Part shown: positions 26,166 through 34,055 of the stretch, piece after piece | Numbering within the stretch: position 1 is the stretch's first letter | How the letters are laid out: the number at the start of each line of letters is the position of its first letter | Assembly: GCF_002295065.1 (NCBI RefSeq) | Contig: NZ_NSGG01000006.1 | Location: 124,001 to 188,000 of the forward strand | Direction of reading: 5' to 3' | Source of the DNA: Mesorhizobium sp. WSM3859 | Lineage (GTDB): Bacteria > Pseudomonadota > Alphaproteobacteria > Rhizobiales > Rhizobiaceae | DNA length: 64,000 nucleotides | Program-made: the position numbers and the translations under genes | The notes under the pieces: model-generated | What the model saw: only the letters and a program-made list of their open reading frames with translations | What the model was told of the DNA's origin: nothing | Database searches by the model: none

Positions 26166-26783
26166 ATGAGCGAACCATTGGAGCGCCTCACCGCGAGGGT
26201 GCGGGCCTGCCGCATCTGCGTCGACCAACCGCTTGGCCGGCCCTTGCCGCACGAGCCGCGGCCGGTGCTGAGACCGTCCGCGGACGCGCGCATCCTGCTC
26301 GCCAGCCAGGCCCCGGGCACCAAAGTTCACATCTCGGGCATGCCCTTCACAGACGCTTCCGGAGATCGTCTCAGAAGCTGGCTCGGCGTCAGCAGCGAAG
26401 AGTTCTACGACACTGAAAAATTCGCCATTGTGCCGATGGGCTTCTGCTTTCCCGGCCAGGATGCAAAGGGCGGCGATCTGCCGCCGCGTCGCGAATGCGC
26501 GCCGGCTTGGCGCGCTCAGCTGATGGCGCTGATGCCGCAGATCGAACTGGTGCTGACTATCGGCAGCTACGCGCAGGCCTGGCATATTGGCACGACCCGC
26601 GCGGCGTCCTTGACGGATACCGTGAGGGATTGGCGTACCGTCTGGGATGCGCCGGCCGGTCCAAAAGTGTTGCCTCTGCCGCATCCGTCGTGGCGAAACA
26701 CCGGCTGGCTGAAGAAGAATCCCTGGTTTGAAATGGATTTGCTGCCCTTCCTGAGGTCGGAAATCCGCTATCGCATTGGTTAG
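26166..26783 (+). CDS. uracil-DNA glycosylase superfamily protein
   Basis: The 205-residue product contains the UDG-superfamily motifs ILLASQAPGTKVHISGMPFT (motif A region) and LPLPHPSWRNTGWLKKNPWF (motif B with His-Pro-Ser). A CxxC pair (VRACRICVDQPLG) at the N terminus recalls the iron-sulfur site of family 4/5 enzymes, though only part of the usual set is evident. It probably removes uracil or another damaged base, or has diverged. The ATG at 26166 is preferred to the TTG at 26148. It lies 27 bases after the GST gene on the same strand. Confidence 0.85.
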   Translation: MSEPLERLTARVRACRICVDQPLGRPLPHEPRPVLRPSADARILLASQAPGTKVHISGMPFTDASGDRLRSWLGVSSEEFYDTEKFAIVPMGFCFPGQDAKGGDLPPRRECAPAWRAQLMALMPQIELVLTIGSYAQAWHIGTTRAASLTDTVRDWRTVWDAPAGPKVLPLPHPSWRNTGWLKKNPWFEMDLLPFLRSEIRYRIG

Positions 26784-26806
26784 GCATTCCGCAAGATATC
26801 ACTCGC

Positions 26807-26833
26807 TTTTGCCGCCTTCGGCAGAATTTCTTT
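26807..26833 (+). terminator. likely intrinsic terminator after the glycosylase gene
   Basis: TTTTGCCG at 26807-26814 pairs with CGGCAGAA at 26819-26826 (one G-U pair), loop CCTT, followed by TTTCTTTCTT. It begins 23 bases after the stop at 26783. Confidence 0.55.
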
Positions 26834-26891
26834 CTTGTGAAAGGCTCCGATAAAAGGGATTATAGCCAAACTATTCCCCTGGAGCCTCCCC

Positions 26892-27383
26892 ATGGATCGC
26901 CTCGACAGAAAAATTCTCCGCCTCCTGCAGGAGGACGCCACGCTTGCGGTGGCCGACGTCGCCAAGAAAGTCGGCCTGTCGACCACGCCGTGCTGGCGAC
27001 GTATCCAGAAGCTCGAGGAAGAGGGCGTCATCAAGCGGCGCGTCGCCATCCTCGACCATGAGAAGGTCAATGTGCGCGTCACCGTCTTCGTGTCGATCCG
27101 CACCAATTCGCACAGCCATGAATGGCTGCGGCGCTTCTCCGAGGTCATCCAGGAATTCCCGGAGGTGGTCGAGTTCTACCGCATGAGCGGCGACGTCGAT
27201 TACCTGCTGCGCGTGGTGGTGCCGGATATCGCCGCCTACGACGCTTTCTACAAGCGGCTGATCGCCAAGATCGAGATCCGCGACGTGTCCTCGTCCTTCG
27301 CCATGGAGCAGATCAAATACACGACCGAAATCCCGCTCGACTACATGGTGCTGGACAAGGAATCGGGCGCCAACGCTGCGTGA
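26892..27383 (+). CDS. Lrp/AsnC family transcriptional regulator
   Basis: The 163-residue product is a standard Lrp: an N-terminal helix-turn-helix (MDRLDRKILRLLQEDATLAV, VGLSTTPCWRRIQKLEEEGV) and a C-terminal RAM ligand domain (VEFYRMSGDVDYLLRVVVPD, SSFAMEQIKYTTEIPL). It senses an amino acid and regulates nearby or distant metabolism genes, often its own too. The upstream 68 bases are AT-rich (aaagggattatagccaaact) and include GGAG before the ATG. No obvious divergent target exists, so the regulon is unknown. Confidence 0.92.
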   Translation: MDRLDRKILRLLQEDATLAVADVAKKVGLSTTPCWRRIQKLEEEGVIKRRVAILDHEKVNVRVTVFVSIRTNSHSHEWLRRFSEVIQEFPEVVEFYRMSGDVDYLLRVVVPDIAAYDAFYKRLIAKIEIRDVSSSFAMEQIKYTTEIPLDYMVLDKESGANAA

Positions 27384-27463
27384 GCGCCATGCCAGATCCC
27401 GGGCGTTAGTTCTTCTTCTTGTTGAGGAAACTCCACGGCGAGTTGACCGGCAGGGTGATCGCG

Positions 27464-27979
27464 TCAGGCACAGTTGTCGACGCTCGCTACCTCCGCCTTG
27501 CGTACCGTATAGCCCGACTGGACGATCGACACGCCGTCGAGAATGAAGAGCTGGCTCTTCTCCATGCCGGGCTTCAGCACACCGGTGACGGCAACCGGCT
27601 CATAGGCCTCTTTCATCGTGTAGGGATGTGCCGGCGTCACCAGCACGATCTGGTTCGGTGGCGGCGTCGGCATGTGGCTGCAGGCGCCGGTCCACGGCAC
27701 CAGCAGGAACTGGTAGACGAGGTCGCCATCGCGGTCGACCGGCAATGCATAGCCGGCTAGTTGTATCGTTCTGTCCTGTAGGTTGAGCGACAAGGTCTCG
27801 CCGTGGTCGGGCAATTTTGCCGCGATCATCGGCAGGTTCGCGTCCTCGGCGACTGCTTGCGTGGCGGGGCGCAGATCCTTCCAGAGGATATGCGCGACAT
27901 CGGCTGCAGCATCGGCTCGCGAGGCGGCGAGCAGGAGCACGGCTGTCAGCGCCGCGTATGATTTGAAACGCTTGCTCAT
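27464..27979 (-). CDS. secreted DUF3299 protein
   Basis: The 171-residue product has a signal peptide (MSKRFKSYAALTAVLLLAAS, cleaved after RADA) and the DUF3299 pattern: GYALPVDRDGDLVYQFLLVP then TGACSHMPTPPPNQIVLV, with Cys and His residues that may bind metal, and YEPVAVTGVLKPG, which resembles an OB fold. Function is unknown; relatives often sit near metal-transport or copper genes. The ATG at 27979 has GGAG upstream and starts the signal peptide; a frame to 28045 adds unlikely residues. It follows the GNAT gene by 62 bases. Confidence 0.85.
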   Translation of the reverse strand: MSKRFKSYAALTAVLLLAASRADAAADVAHILWKDLRPATQAVAEDANLPMIAAKLPDHGETLSLNLQDRTIQLAGYALPVDRDGDLVYQFLLVPWTGACSHMPTPPPNQIVLVTPAHPYTMKEAYEPVAVTGVLKPGMEKSQLFILDGVSIVQSGYTVRKAEVASVDNCA

Positions 27980-28041
27980 GGTCGCTCCATCCTCCTCAGT
28001 CCATTTGCGAAATCGAATAAAAGCGTCGTGACCGGCCCCGC

Positions 28042-28620
28042 TCACCGGCCCAGCCGCATCACATGCCGGCGCGTGCCGGCTGTACCGATCTCATGGAAGC
28101 CTCGCGCGACAAACATGTCGCGAAAAGCCATGAAGCGATAGCTGGGTGCCGCCTCGTCGACGGGATAAGCTTCGATGACGCGCGCGCCTTTGCTGAAGGC
28201 ATGGGCGATCGCGGCGTCGAGCAGGGCGGAGGCCAGCCCGCCGCCGCGCAAAGCCCTCGGCACATAGAAACAGACGATCGACCATATGCCGGTCTCGCTA
28301 TCGTCCTGCCGCTTTGACAGTTTCCGGTAGGTCTCGCGCGGCGCGATCGAGCACCAGCCGACCGGCTTGCCGTCCAACTCGGCGACGATGCCTACCGGAG
28401 TGCCGGCATCGATCAGCGCCATCATCATGCGCTTCTTCTCGTCGTTCGGGATGTGCTCGCGGCTGGAATGGCGCCAGGCCATGCACCAGCAATATTTCGG
28501 CGCGCCGGGCTGCTCGAACAGGTCTTCGAAACGGTCCCGTGTTTGTTGCGTCACCTCGACAAAGCGGATGCCGGCTAGGTCAGGCTTTTGCGGCTGCGAG
28601 CCTTGCGAGCTGTTTGGCAT
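28042..28620 (-). CDS. GNAT family N-acetyltransferase
   Basis: The 192-residue product has the GNAT core: GIVAELDGKPVGWCSIAPRE (strand 4), SIVCFYVPRALRGGGLASAL (the R/Q-x-x-G-x-G/A acetyl-CoA loop, here RALRGGGLA) and ALLDAAIAHAFSKGARVIEA. The N-terminal FEQPGAPKYCWCMAWRHSS block is shared with a bacterial subgroup of unknown substrate. Its first 41 bases overlap the end of the AlkD-like gene, so the two are translationally coupled. The acceptor is unknown. Confidence 0.88.
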   Translation of the reverse strand: MPNSSQGSQPQKPDLAGIRFVEVTQQTRDRFEDLFEQPGAPKYCWCMAWRHSSREHIPNDEKKRMMMALIDAGTPVGIVAELDGKPVGWCSIAPRETYRKLSKRQDDSETGIWSIVCFYVPRALRGGGLASALLDAAIAHAFSKGARVIEAYPVDEAAPSYRFMAFRDMFVARGFHEIGTAGTRRHVMRLGR

Positions 28621-29284
28621 CTGTCAGTTCCTTCACAGCATCCCTGCCGATCCAGCGCGCCGTCCTGTCGGACGATGCCGTCAGTCTTTCCGCCAGCGCA
28701 AGGGCAGGGGCGTGCAGGCTCATCGAGCGCTTGCCGACCTGCCGCAGCGCCCAATTGACCGCCTTGCGGACGAAATTGCGCGGATCGCGGGCATGTCTCT
28801 CGATCAGCGGCAGATAAGTAAGGAAGGTCGCGTCCGGCTCTTTCTTAAGATGCACCGCGCTCCAGGCCAGCATGGCAAAGGCTGTGCGGCGGACGAATTC
28901 GCGTTCGTCTTCGGCGAATTCGTCGATCAGGTCGCGCCAGAATGGCGTTTCGGCAAACAAGTCGGCGACGGTGTCGACGATCTCCCAGCTGTCGAAATCC
29001 GCGGCCCAGCGCCGGCATTGATCGATGTCGACTTTCTTCGGCTCGCCGGTGAAGGCCGCCATCAGCCGCGCCTCCCGAATGCCGCTGTTCCACAGCAGAA
29101 GCGATCGCTCGTGGTTCTTCTTGAGCTTGCGCGCCAGCGGCCGCAAATCGGAATTGGCGATGCCAAGCGCGCTCGCCGTGTTGATGCCGAAGCGCGCCAT
29201 ACCTGCCAAGTTCGTCTCCGTGCCGATCGCACGCAGGTGCGCGACGATGTCGTCGGCGCTCCAGCTCGGATCGGGCAGGCCCAT
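28580..29284 (-). CDS. AlkD-like DNA alkylation repair protein
   Basis: The 234-residue product is all helical with HEAT-like repeats of the AlkC/AlkD family (PF08713), DNA glycosylases that recognise bulky or cationic alkylated bases without base flipping. Typical segments are LRAIGTETNLAGMARFGIN, LWNSGIREARLMAAF, DSWEIVDTVADLFAETPFW and NFVRKAVNWALRQVGKRS with the conserved W-x-x-R-x-x-G. It starts six bases after the dehydrogenase-like gene and overlaps the GNAT gene, forming a three-gene minus-strand run. Confidence 0.9.
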   Translation of the reverse strand: MGLPDPSWSADDIVAHLRAIGTETNLAGMARFGINTASALGIANSDLRPLARKLKKNHERSLLLWNSGIREARLMAAFTGEPKKVDIDQCRRWAADFDSWEIVDTVADLFAETPFWRDLIDEFAEDEREFVRRTAFAMLAWSAVHLKKEPDATFLTYLPLIERHARDPRNFVRKAVNWALRQVGKRSMSLHAPALALAERLTASSDRTARWIGRDAVKELTDAKQLARLAAAKA

Positions 29285-29290
29285 CGTCGC

Positions 29291-30160
29291 CTATTTTTCC
29301 AGGCGCGCAAGCAGCGAGGACGTGTCCCAGCGCTTGCCGCCCATGTCCTGCACATCCTTGTAGAATTGGTCGATAAGCGCGGTCACCGGCAGCTTGGCGC
29401 CGTTGCGGTTGGCCTCGGCCAGGCAGATGCCGAGATCCTTGCGCATCCAGTCGACGGCGAAGCCGAAGTCATATTTGCCGGCATTCATCGTCTTATGGCG
29501 GTTTTCCATCTGCCAGGAGCCGGCTGCCCCCTTGGAGATCACCTCGACAACCTTCTCGATGTCGAGGCCGGCCTTCTTGCCGAAATGGATGCCCTCGGCC
29601 AGGCCCTGGACGAGGCCCGCGATGCAGATCTGGTTGATCATCTTTGTGAGCTGGCCGGCGCCGACCGGGCCCATCAGCCCGACCATGCGGGCGTAGGCGT
29701 CGATGACGGGCCTCGCCTTGTCGAAGGCGGCCTCATCGCCGCCGACCATCACGGTCAGCACGCCGTTCTCGGCGCCGGCCTGGCCGCCGGACACTGGCGC
29801 GTCCAGGAAGGAAAAGCCTGCCTTGCGCGCGGCCTCGTCCAACTCGCGCGCGACCTCGGCCGAGGCGGTGGTGTTGTCGATGAAGACAGAACCTTTCTTC
29901 ATCGCGGCGAAGGCGCCGTTCGCGCCGGTGGTGACCGAGCGCAGATCATCATCATTGCCGACGCAGGAGAAGACGAAGTCCTTGCCCTCGGCCGCTTCGG
30001 CCGGCGTCAGCGCCAGCTTGCCGCCATGCCGGGCCACCCACTGCTCGGCCTTGGTCCTGGTGCGGTTATAGACGGTAACGTCATGGCCGCCCTTGTTCCT
30101 GAGGTGCCCGGCCATGGGATAGCCCATGACGCCAAGACCGAGAAATGCAACCGATGCCAT
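29291..30160 (-). CDS. 3-hydroxyisobutyrate-dehydrogenase-type oxidoreductase
   Basis: The 289-residue product has the beta-hydroxyacid dehydrogenase fold: dinucleotide motif VAFLGLGVMGYPMAGHL, the substrate loop DAPVSGGQAGAENGVLTVMV, the catalytic Lys in GAGQLTKMINQICIAG and the C-terminal MRKDLGICLAEANRNGAKLP. Substrates in this family include 3-hydroxyisobutyrate, tartronate semialdehyde and succinic semialdehyde; the sequence does not decide among them. The ATG at 30160 has a GGAAGG-type ribosome site; TTG/ATG codons further up are less likely. It leads the AlkD/GNAT run. Confidence 0.88.
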   Translation of the reverse strand: MASVAFLGLGVMGYPMAGHLRNKGGHDVTVYNRTRTKAEQWVARHGGKLALTPAEAAEGKDFVFSCVGNDDDLRSVTTGANGAFAAMKKGSVFIDNTTASAEVARELDEAARKAGFSFLDAPVSGGQAGAENGVLTVMVGGDEAAFDKARPVIDAYARMVGLMGPVGAGQLTKMINQICIAGLVQGLAEGIHFGKKAGLDIEKVVEVISKGAAGSWQMENRHKTMNAGKYDFGFAVDWMRKDLGICLAEANRNGAKLPVTALIDQFYKDVQDMGGKRWDTSSLLARLEK

Positions 30161-30283
30161 AGACCTGCCTTCCAACAAACAGAGATTTCAGTGGCGGAAC
30201 GTCTAGGCCATGCAGCGAATTCGTCAAGGCGCGGCAAGCCGCATCGCCTGGCAAGGCGATGCCGAGATGGTCTCTTTGTGTAG

Positions 30284-30353
30284 CGCAATTCCGGACGGAA
30301 GGTCACGGCGAAGTCGCCGAACCTGAACGCTTCACACTTTTCCGGGAACTGCT
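30284..30353 (-). repeat. dispersed palindromic repeat at the permease stop codon
   Basis: On the minus strand it reads GAGCAGTTCCCGGAAAAGTG, then TGAAGCGTTCAGGTTCGG, an inner GGCGACTTCGCC hairpin, and closes TTCCGTCCGGAATTGC. The stop TGA of the permease gene overlaps its first bases. It shares the core AAGTGTGAAGCG with the other copies, while its arms pair with each other. Confidence 0.75.
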
Positions 30354-31177
30354 CAGCGATGCAGATGGACGGTGATCCGGCGCTCGATCCATTCGACGCC
30401 GTGGCGCAGGATCTCGACCATCACCAGGTAGACGATCGCCACCCAGATATAAGCCTGGATGTCGAAGGATTTGGCATAGGCGAGCTTGGCGTTGCCCATC
30501 AGGTCGTAGACCGTGATGATGGCGACGATCGCCGAGGCCTTGATCATCAGGATGAGCTCGTTGCCATAGGGCCTGAGCGCGACGATGATCGCCTGCGGCA
30601 GGATGACTTTGCGCAGCGTCTGCAATTTGTGCAGGCCGAGCGAGGCCGCACCTTCCCATTGTCCGCGCGGCACGCTTTCGATGGCGCCGCGCAGGATTTC
30701 GGCCTGATAGGCCGCGGTGTTGAGCGAGAAGGCAAAGACACCGCAGTAGAAGGCCTCGCGGAAGAACCACCACAATCCGACCGTTTCGAGCTCCGGCCGG
30801 AAGGAGCCGACGCCGTAATAAACGAGATAGGTCTGCACGAGCAGTGGCGTGCCGCGGAAGAAATAGACGTAGCAATAGGCAAGCCCCGAAAGGAGCCAGT
30901 TCTTCGACATGCGGCCGTAAGCGACTGGCAATGAGAAGATCGCTCCCAGCACCATTGAAATCGACACCAGCGACAGGGTCGTTCCCAGGCCCTGTAGATA
31001 GGCCGGCGCGTAGCGGGCGAAGAACTCTGGATTCCAGGCGTAGACGAGGTAAGCGACAATGCCGAGACCGAAGAGGATCCATACGCCGACCATTGCGTAG
31101 CCGACGATGCGGGCGCGCGGCCAGCCGCGGGCCAGAGGGGGCGGCTTGTCGACGACGATGGCCTGGCTGACGCTCAT
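30353..31177 (-). CDS. polar amino-acid ABC transporter permease (second)
   Basis: The 274-residue inner-membrane protein of the HisM/ArtM group has five or so helices and the EAA loop that contacts the ATPase (SVPRGQWEGAASLGLHKLQT). The motif YVYFFRGTPLLVQTYLVYYG is typical of this permease class. The ATG at 31177 overlaps the stop of the first permease (ATGA), with GGGAGG upstream. It forms a heterodimer with the other permease and works with the binding protein encoded upstream. No ATP-binding gene is present in the unit, so it must be supplied from elsewhere. Confidence 0.92.
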   Translation of the reverse strand: MSVSQAIVVDKPPPLARGWPRARIVGYAMVGVWILFGLGIVAYLVYAWNPEFFARYAPAYLQGLGTTLSLVSISMVLGAIFSLPVAYGRMSKNWLLSGLAYCYVYFFRGTPLLVQTYLVYYGVGSFRPELETVGLWWFFREAFYCGVFAFSLNTAAYQAEILRGAIESVPRGQWEGAASLGLHKLQTLRKVILPQAIIVALRPYGNELILMIKASAIVAIITVYDLMGNAKLAYAKSFDIQAYIWVAIVYLVMVEILRHGVEWIERRITVHLHR

Positions 31178-31890
31178 CGCGCTTCCCTCCGTCCGAGATA
31201 GCGCAGGATGTAGCTCGTGCCGATCGATGACAGGATGGCAAGAGCCAGGAAGATCAGTGCCGCCACGCTGTAGAACAGGAAGGCATGCTTGGTGACGCGC
31301 GCCGCGACGCCGGACTGGCGCAAGGTCTCGGCGAGATTGACCACCGAGACCAGCGAGGTGTCCTTGAGCAGGCTCAGCCAGCAATTCTCCAGGCCGGGAA
31401 AGGCAATGCGTATCAGCTGCGGCAGGATGATCAGCCGCATCGTCTGCCATTTCGCCAGGCCGATGGCGTACCCGCCTTCATATTGGCCCTTGGGAATGGC
31501 GCGGAACGCCGAGAGGAAGACCTCGCTGGCATAGGATGAAAAGATCAGCGACAGCACGATCATGCCGGCGATGAAGCTGTTGACGTCGATAGTGGCATTC
31601 GGATTGAACAGCCGCACTATGTGTTGCAACAGAAGCGGCATGCCGAAGAAGAACAGGAAGAGCGTGACCAGCTCCGGCAGGCCGCGAAAAACCGTGGTGT
31701 AGATGTTGGCGGCGAGCCGCAGCGAGGGCTCTTCATGCTGCTTGGCGAAGGCGACGAAAAATCCGATCGTTAGGCCGATCGGCAGTGTGGCGAGCGCCAG
31801 CACGATGGTGACCAGAACGCCAGACGCAATGTCGTCACTCCAGCCATCCGGTCCCCAGCTGAGAAGTGTCCAAATGCTTTGGGCCGGCAT
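31174..31890 (-). CDS. polar amino-acid ABC transporter permease (first)
   Basis: The 238-residue HisQ/ArtQ-type permease has helices at SGVLVTIVLALATLPIGLTI and in LFLFFFGMPLLLQHIV, and an EAA loop AIPKGQYEGGYAIGLAKWQT. The family motif TTVFRGLPELVTLFLFF is present. It lies 78 bases downstream of the binding-protein gene, with a hairpin between them, and overlaps the second permease by four bases. Substrate is probably a basic or polar amino acid, judged from the binding protein. Confidence 0.92.
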   Translation of the reverse strand: MPAQSIWTLLSWGPDGWSDDIASGVLVTIVLALATLPIGLTIGFFVAFAKQHEEPSLRLAANIYTTVFRGLPELVTLFLFFFGMPLLLQHIVRLFNPNATIDVNSFIAGMIVLSLIFSSYASEVFLSAFRAIPKGQYEGGYAIGLAKWQTMRLIILPQLIRIAFPGLENCWLSLLKDTSLVSVVNLAETLRQSGVAARVTKHAFLFYSVAALIFLALAILSSIGTSYILRYLGRREAR

Positions 31891-31928
31891 TGACGGGTCG
31901 TGTCTCCGTGGCGATCCCGGGAGAAGAG

Positions 31929-31958
31929 AAGGGCGGCGAGGAGTGCCTCACCGCCCTT
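31929..31958 (-). other. hairpin between binding-protein and permease genes
   Basis: Thirteen bases at 31929-31941 (AAGGGCGGCGAGG) pair with 31946-31958 (CCTCACCGCCCTT), one pair being G-U-like, around AGTG. It has no T run. Such intercistronic hairpins commonly protect the binding-protein mRNA and lower permease expression; that role is inferred here. Confidence 0.65.
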
Positions 31959-31968
31959 GGCGTAACGA

Positions 31969-32754
31969 TCAGGATTCGGCGCCGTAGACGTCGAACTTGA
32001 AGTACTTATCGTTGATTTCCTTGTACTTTCCGTTCTTGCGGATAGTGTCGATCGCTTCGTTCAGCTTGTTGACCAGATCGGTCTCGCCCTTGCGCACGGC
32101 AATGCCGGCGCCCGGTCCGAATATCTCGACAGGCTGCGGCGAGGGTTGGCCGAGGATTTTGCAGCAGGCGCCGTCCGGCGTATCCAGCCACTGCTGCAAC
32201 ACCACGATGTCGTCCTCGATCGCGTCGAGACGGCCATTGGCAAGGTCGGCCTGCTCCTCGGGGCTGCTCGGATAGCCCTTGATGGTGCTGTCCGTGTAGG
32301 TCTTGGAGGCATAGTTGTAGTGCGTGGTCGTGGTGGCGACGCCGATGTTCTTGCCGGCGAGGTCTTCCTTGGTCACACCCTTGAGCGGCGAATCCTTCGG
32401 CACGGCGATGGCCGACGGGGTGTTGTAGTATTTGTGGGTGAAGTCGACCTTTTCCTGGCGCTCGGGCGTGATCGACATAGAGGCGACGATGGCGTCGAAC
32501 TTGCCGGCCTGGAGCGCCGGGATGATGCCGTCCCAATCCTGCGCGACGAAGGTGCACTTCACCTTCATCTCGTCGCAAAGCGCCTTGGCAATATCGATGT
32601 CGAAGCCGACCAGCTGGCCGTCCGAGGTCAGGTTGTTGAAGGGCGGGTACGCGCCTTCGGTGCCGATCCTCAGGGTCTTTTCCTGAGCCTGGGCGACGCC
32701 AAGTGTCAGCAGCGCGGCCGAAGCGGCAAGCGCGATACGCAGTGCAATACGCAT
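31969..32754 (-). CDS. periplasmic polar amino-acid-binding protein
   Basis: The 261-residue product has a signal peptide (MRIALRIALAASAALLTLGV, cleaved after AQA) and the bacterial type 3 binding-protein pattern: LRIGTEGAYPPFNNLTSDGQ, LVGFDIDIAKALCDEMKVKC, ASMSITPERQEKVDFTHKYY and GIAVRKGETDLVNKLNEAID. These motifs resemble the lysine/arginine/ornithine and histidine binders. It feeds the two permeases downstream. Two cysteines (DEMKVKC, DGACCK) could form disulfides. The start has GAGAGGA just upstream. Confidence 0.92.
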   Translation of the reverse strand: MRIALRIALAASAALLTLGVAQAQEKTLRIGTEGAYPPFNNLTSDGQLVGFDIDIAKALCDEMKVKCTFVAQDWDGIIPALQAGKFDAIVASMSITPERQEKVDFTHKYYNTPSAIAVPKDSPLKGVTKEDLAGKNIGVATTTTHYNYASKTYTDSTIKGYPSSPEEQADLANGRLDAIEDDIVVLQQWLDTPDGACCKILGQPSPQPVEIFGPGAGIAVRKGETDLVNKLNEAIDTIRKNGKYKEINDKYFKFDVYGAES

Positions 32755-32905
32755 GATAATCCTCTCATATTGTCATGGCCGCTGTCCCGTGCGGCTCTTG
32801 TGGGCGGAGCTTCTTTACCGCCCGCTGAGGCGGATACTCCCACTCTTTGCGAGAAAAAAGCAACTGCAAATCAACGGCGAACGACAATCGGGACGTGCCG
32901 CTGCG

Positions 32906-33421
32906 TTACTTGGTTTCAGCGACGAGACCTGTGCTGCGCTCGACAAAGTCGGCTATCGATTTCGTGTCGTTGAGATCAAAAACGGGCAGGCCTTCACCTT
33001 CGACCGTGAAGTCGGCGGCGACCGCGACAATGTTGGGATCGTTGGCCGAAAGCGGCGTCCGGTCCTTGGCCTCGAGCCGCCTTGCCTCGATCTTCTTGTG
33101 CGCCTCGCGCTTGTAGCCTTCGACCAGCACGATGTCCGCGGGCGCCAGCCGTGCCAGAATATCGTCCAGCGTCGGCTCGTCCTCGCCCCGCAATTCGTGC
33201 ATCAGCGCCCAGCGCCGGCCAGAAACGATCGCGACCTCGGTGGCGCCCGCCTGCCGATGGCGAAAGGAGTCGGCGCCCGGCTTGTCGATATCGAAGTCAT
33301 GGTGGGCATGCTTCACCGTCGAAACCGTCCAGCCGCGCGCCACCAGCTCGGTGACCAGCTTTTCCGTCAGGGTCGTCTTGCCGGAGTTCTTCCAGCCGGT
33401 GATGCCGAATACGCGTCTCAT
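32906..33421 (-). CDS. mobB: molybdopterin-guanine dinucleotide biosynthesis adaptor MobB
   Basis: The 171-residue GTP-binding protein begins MRRVFGITGWKNSGKTTLTE with the P loop, then STVKHAHHDFDIDKPGADSF and RHRQAGATEVAIVSGRRWAL, both diagnostic of MobB, and IVLVEGYKREAHKKIE. It assists MobA in attaching GMP to molybdopterin. Its ATG at 33421 overlaps the mobA stop by four bases, so the pair is coupled, in the order mobA-mobB. A longer frame upstream is just read-through of the mobA region in another frame. Confidence 0.93.
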   Translation of the reverse strand: MRRVFGITGWKNSGKTTLTEKLVTELVARGWTVSTVKHAHHDFDIDKPGADSFRHRQAGATEVAIVSGRRWALMHELRGEDEPTLDDILARLAPADIVLVEGYKREAHKKIEARRLEAKDRTPLSANDPNIVAVAADFTVEGEGLPVFDLNDTKSIADFVERSTGLVAETK

Positions 33422-34050
33422 GACCCGAGGATTTGCAACAGACGCTCCGCCGCCGCAAGGTCGTCCGGCGTATTGACGTTGAAGAACGGATCGATCTTTT
33501 GGTTGCCGGCCACGATCATCGGAAATTCGACCTCGACATGGCCCTGGCGCTCCATGAAGGCCGAAACCCGTCGGTTGTCCTCGTCGACCAGGAAACGACG
33601 CAAGGCGTCGCGCAGGCCGAGCGGCCAGAGCGCGAAGGTCGGATGCCACCTGCCGCCCGAACTGGCGACAGCAATCGCGTCCGGCCGCTCGCGGGTTGCG
33701 GCTGCGAGGCGCTCGACGAGGGTGTCGGGGAAGAATGGTGTATCGCCGGCGGCGCTCATCAGCAACCGGCAGCCTGTCTGCCCGGCCGCCCATTCGAGGC
33801 CGGCGAGGATGCCCGCCAGCGGTCCGGCATGGCCCGGCACCGTATCTTCGATCACCGGCAGGCCCATGCCGGCAAATCGCGCCGGATCGCCGGTCGCATT
33901 GAGCCCGAGGGTCGTGACCTGCGGCTTCAATCGCGCGGCGACATGATCGATCAGCCTGGCTTTGCCCAATGAAAGCAGAGGCTTGTCGCCGCCACCCATT
34001 CGGCGCGACTGGCCTCCCGCCAGAATGATCCCCGCAACACTTTGGTCCAT
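33418..34050 (-). CDS. mobA: molybdenum cofactor guanylyltransferase MobA
   Basis: The 210-residue nucleotidyltransferase carries the GTP-binding LAGGQSRRMGGGDKPLLSLG, the PGHAGPLAGILAGLEWA block, the metal-binding Asp in MSAAGDTPFFPDTL and GRWHPTFALWPLGLRDAL. It transfers GMP to molybdopterin to make the bis-MGD cofactor precursor. It lies five bases after the EamA transporter gene and overlaps mobB. Its upstream neighbour may be cotranscribed. Confidence 0.93.
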   Translation of the reverse strand: MDQSVAGIILAGGQSRRMGGGDKPLLSLGKARLIDHVAARLKPQVTTLGLNATGDPARFAGMGLPVIEDTVPGHAGPLAGILAGLEWAAGQTGCRLLMSAAGDTPFFPDTLVERLAAATRERPDAIAVASSGGRWHPTFALWPLGLRDALRRFLVDEDNRRVSAFMERQGHVEVEFPMIVAGNQKIDPFFNVNTPDDLAAAERLLQILGS

Positions 34051-34055
34051 CGCGC

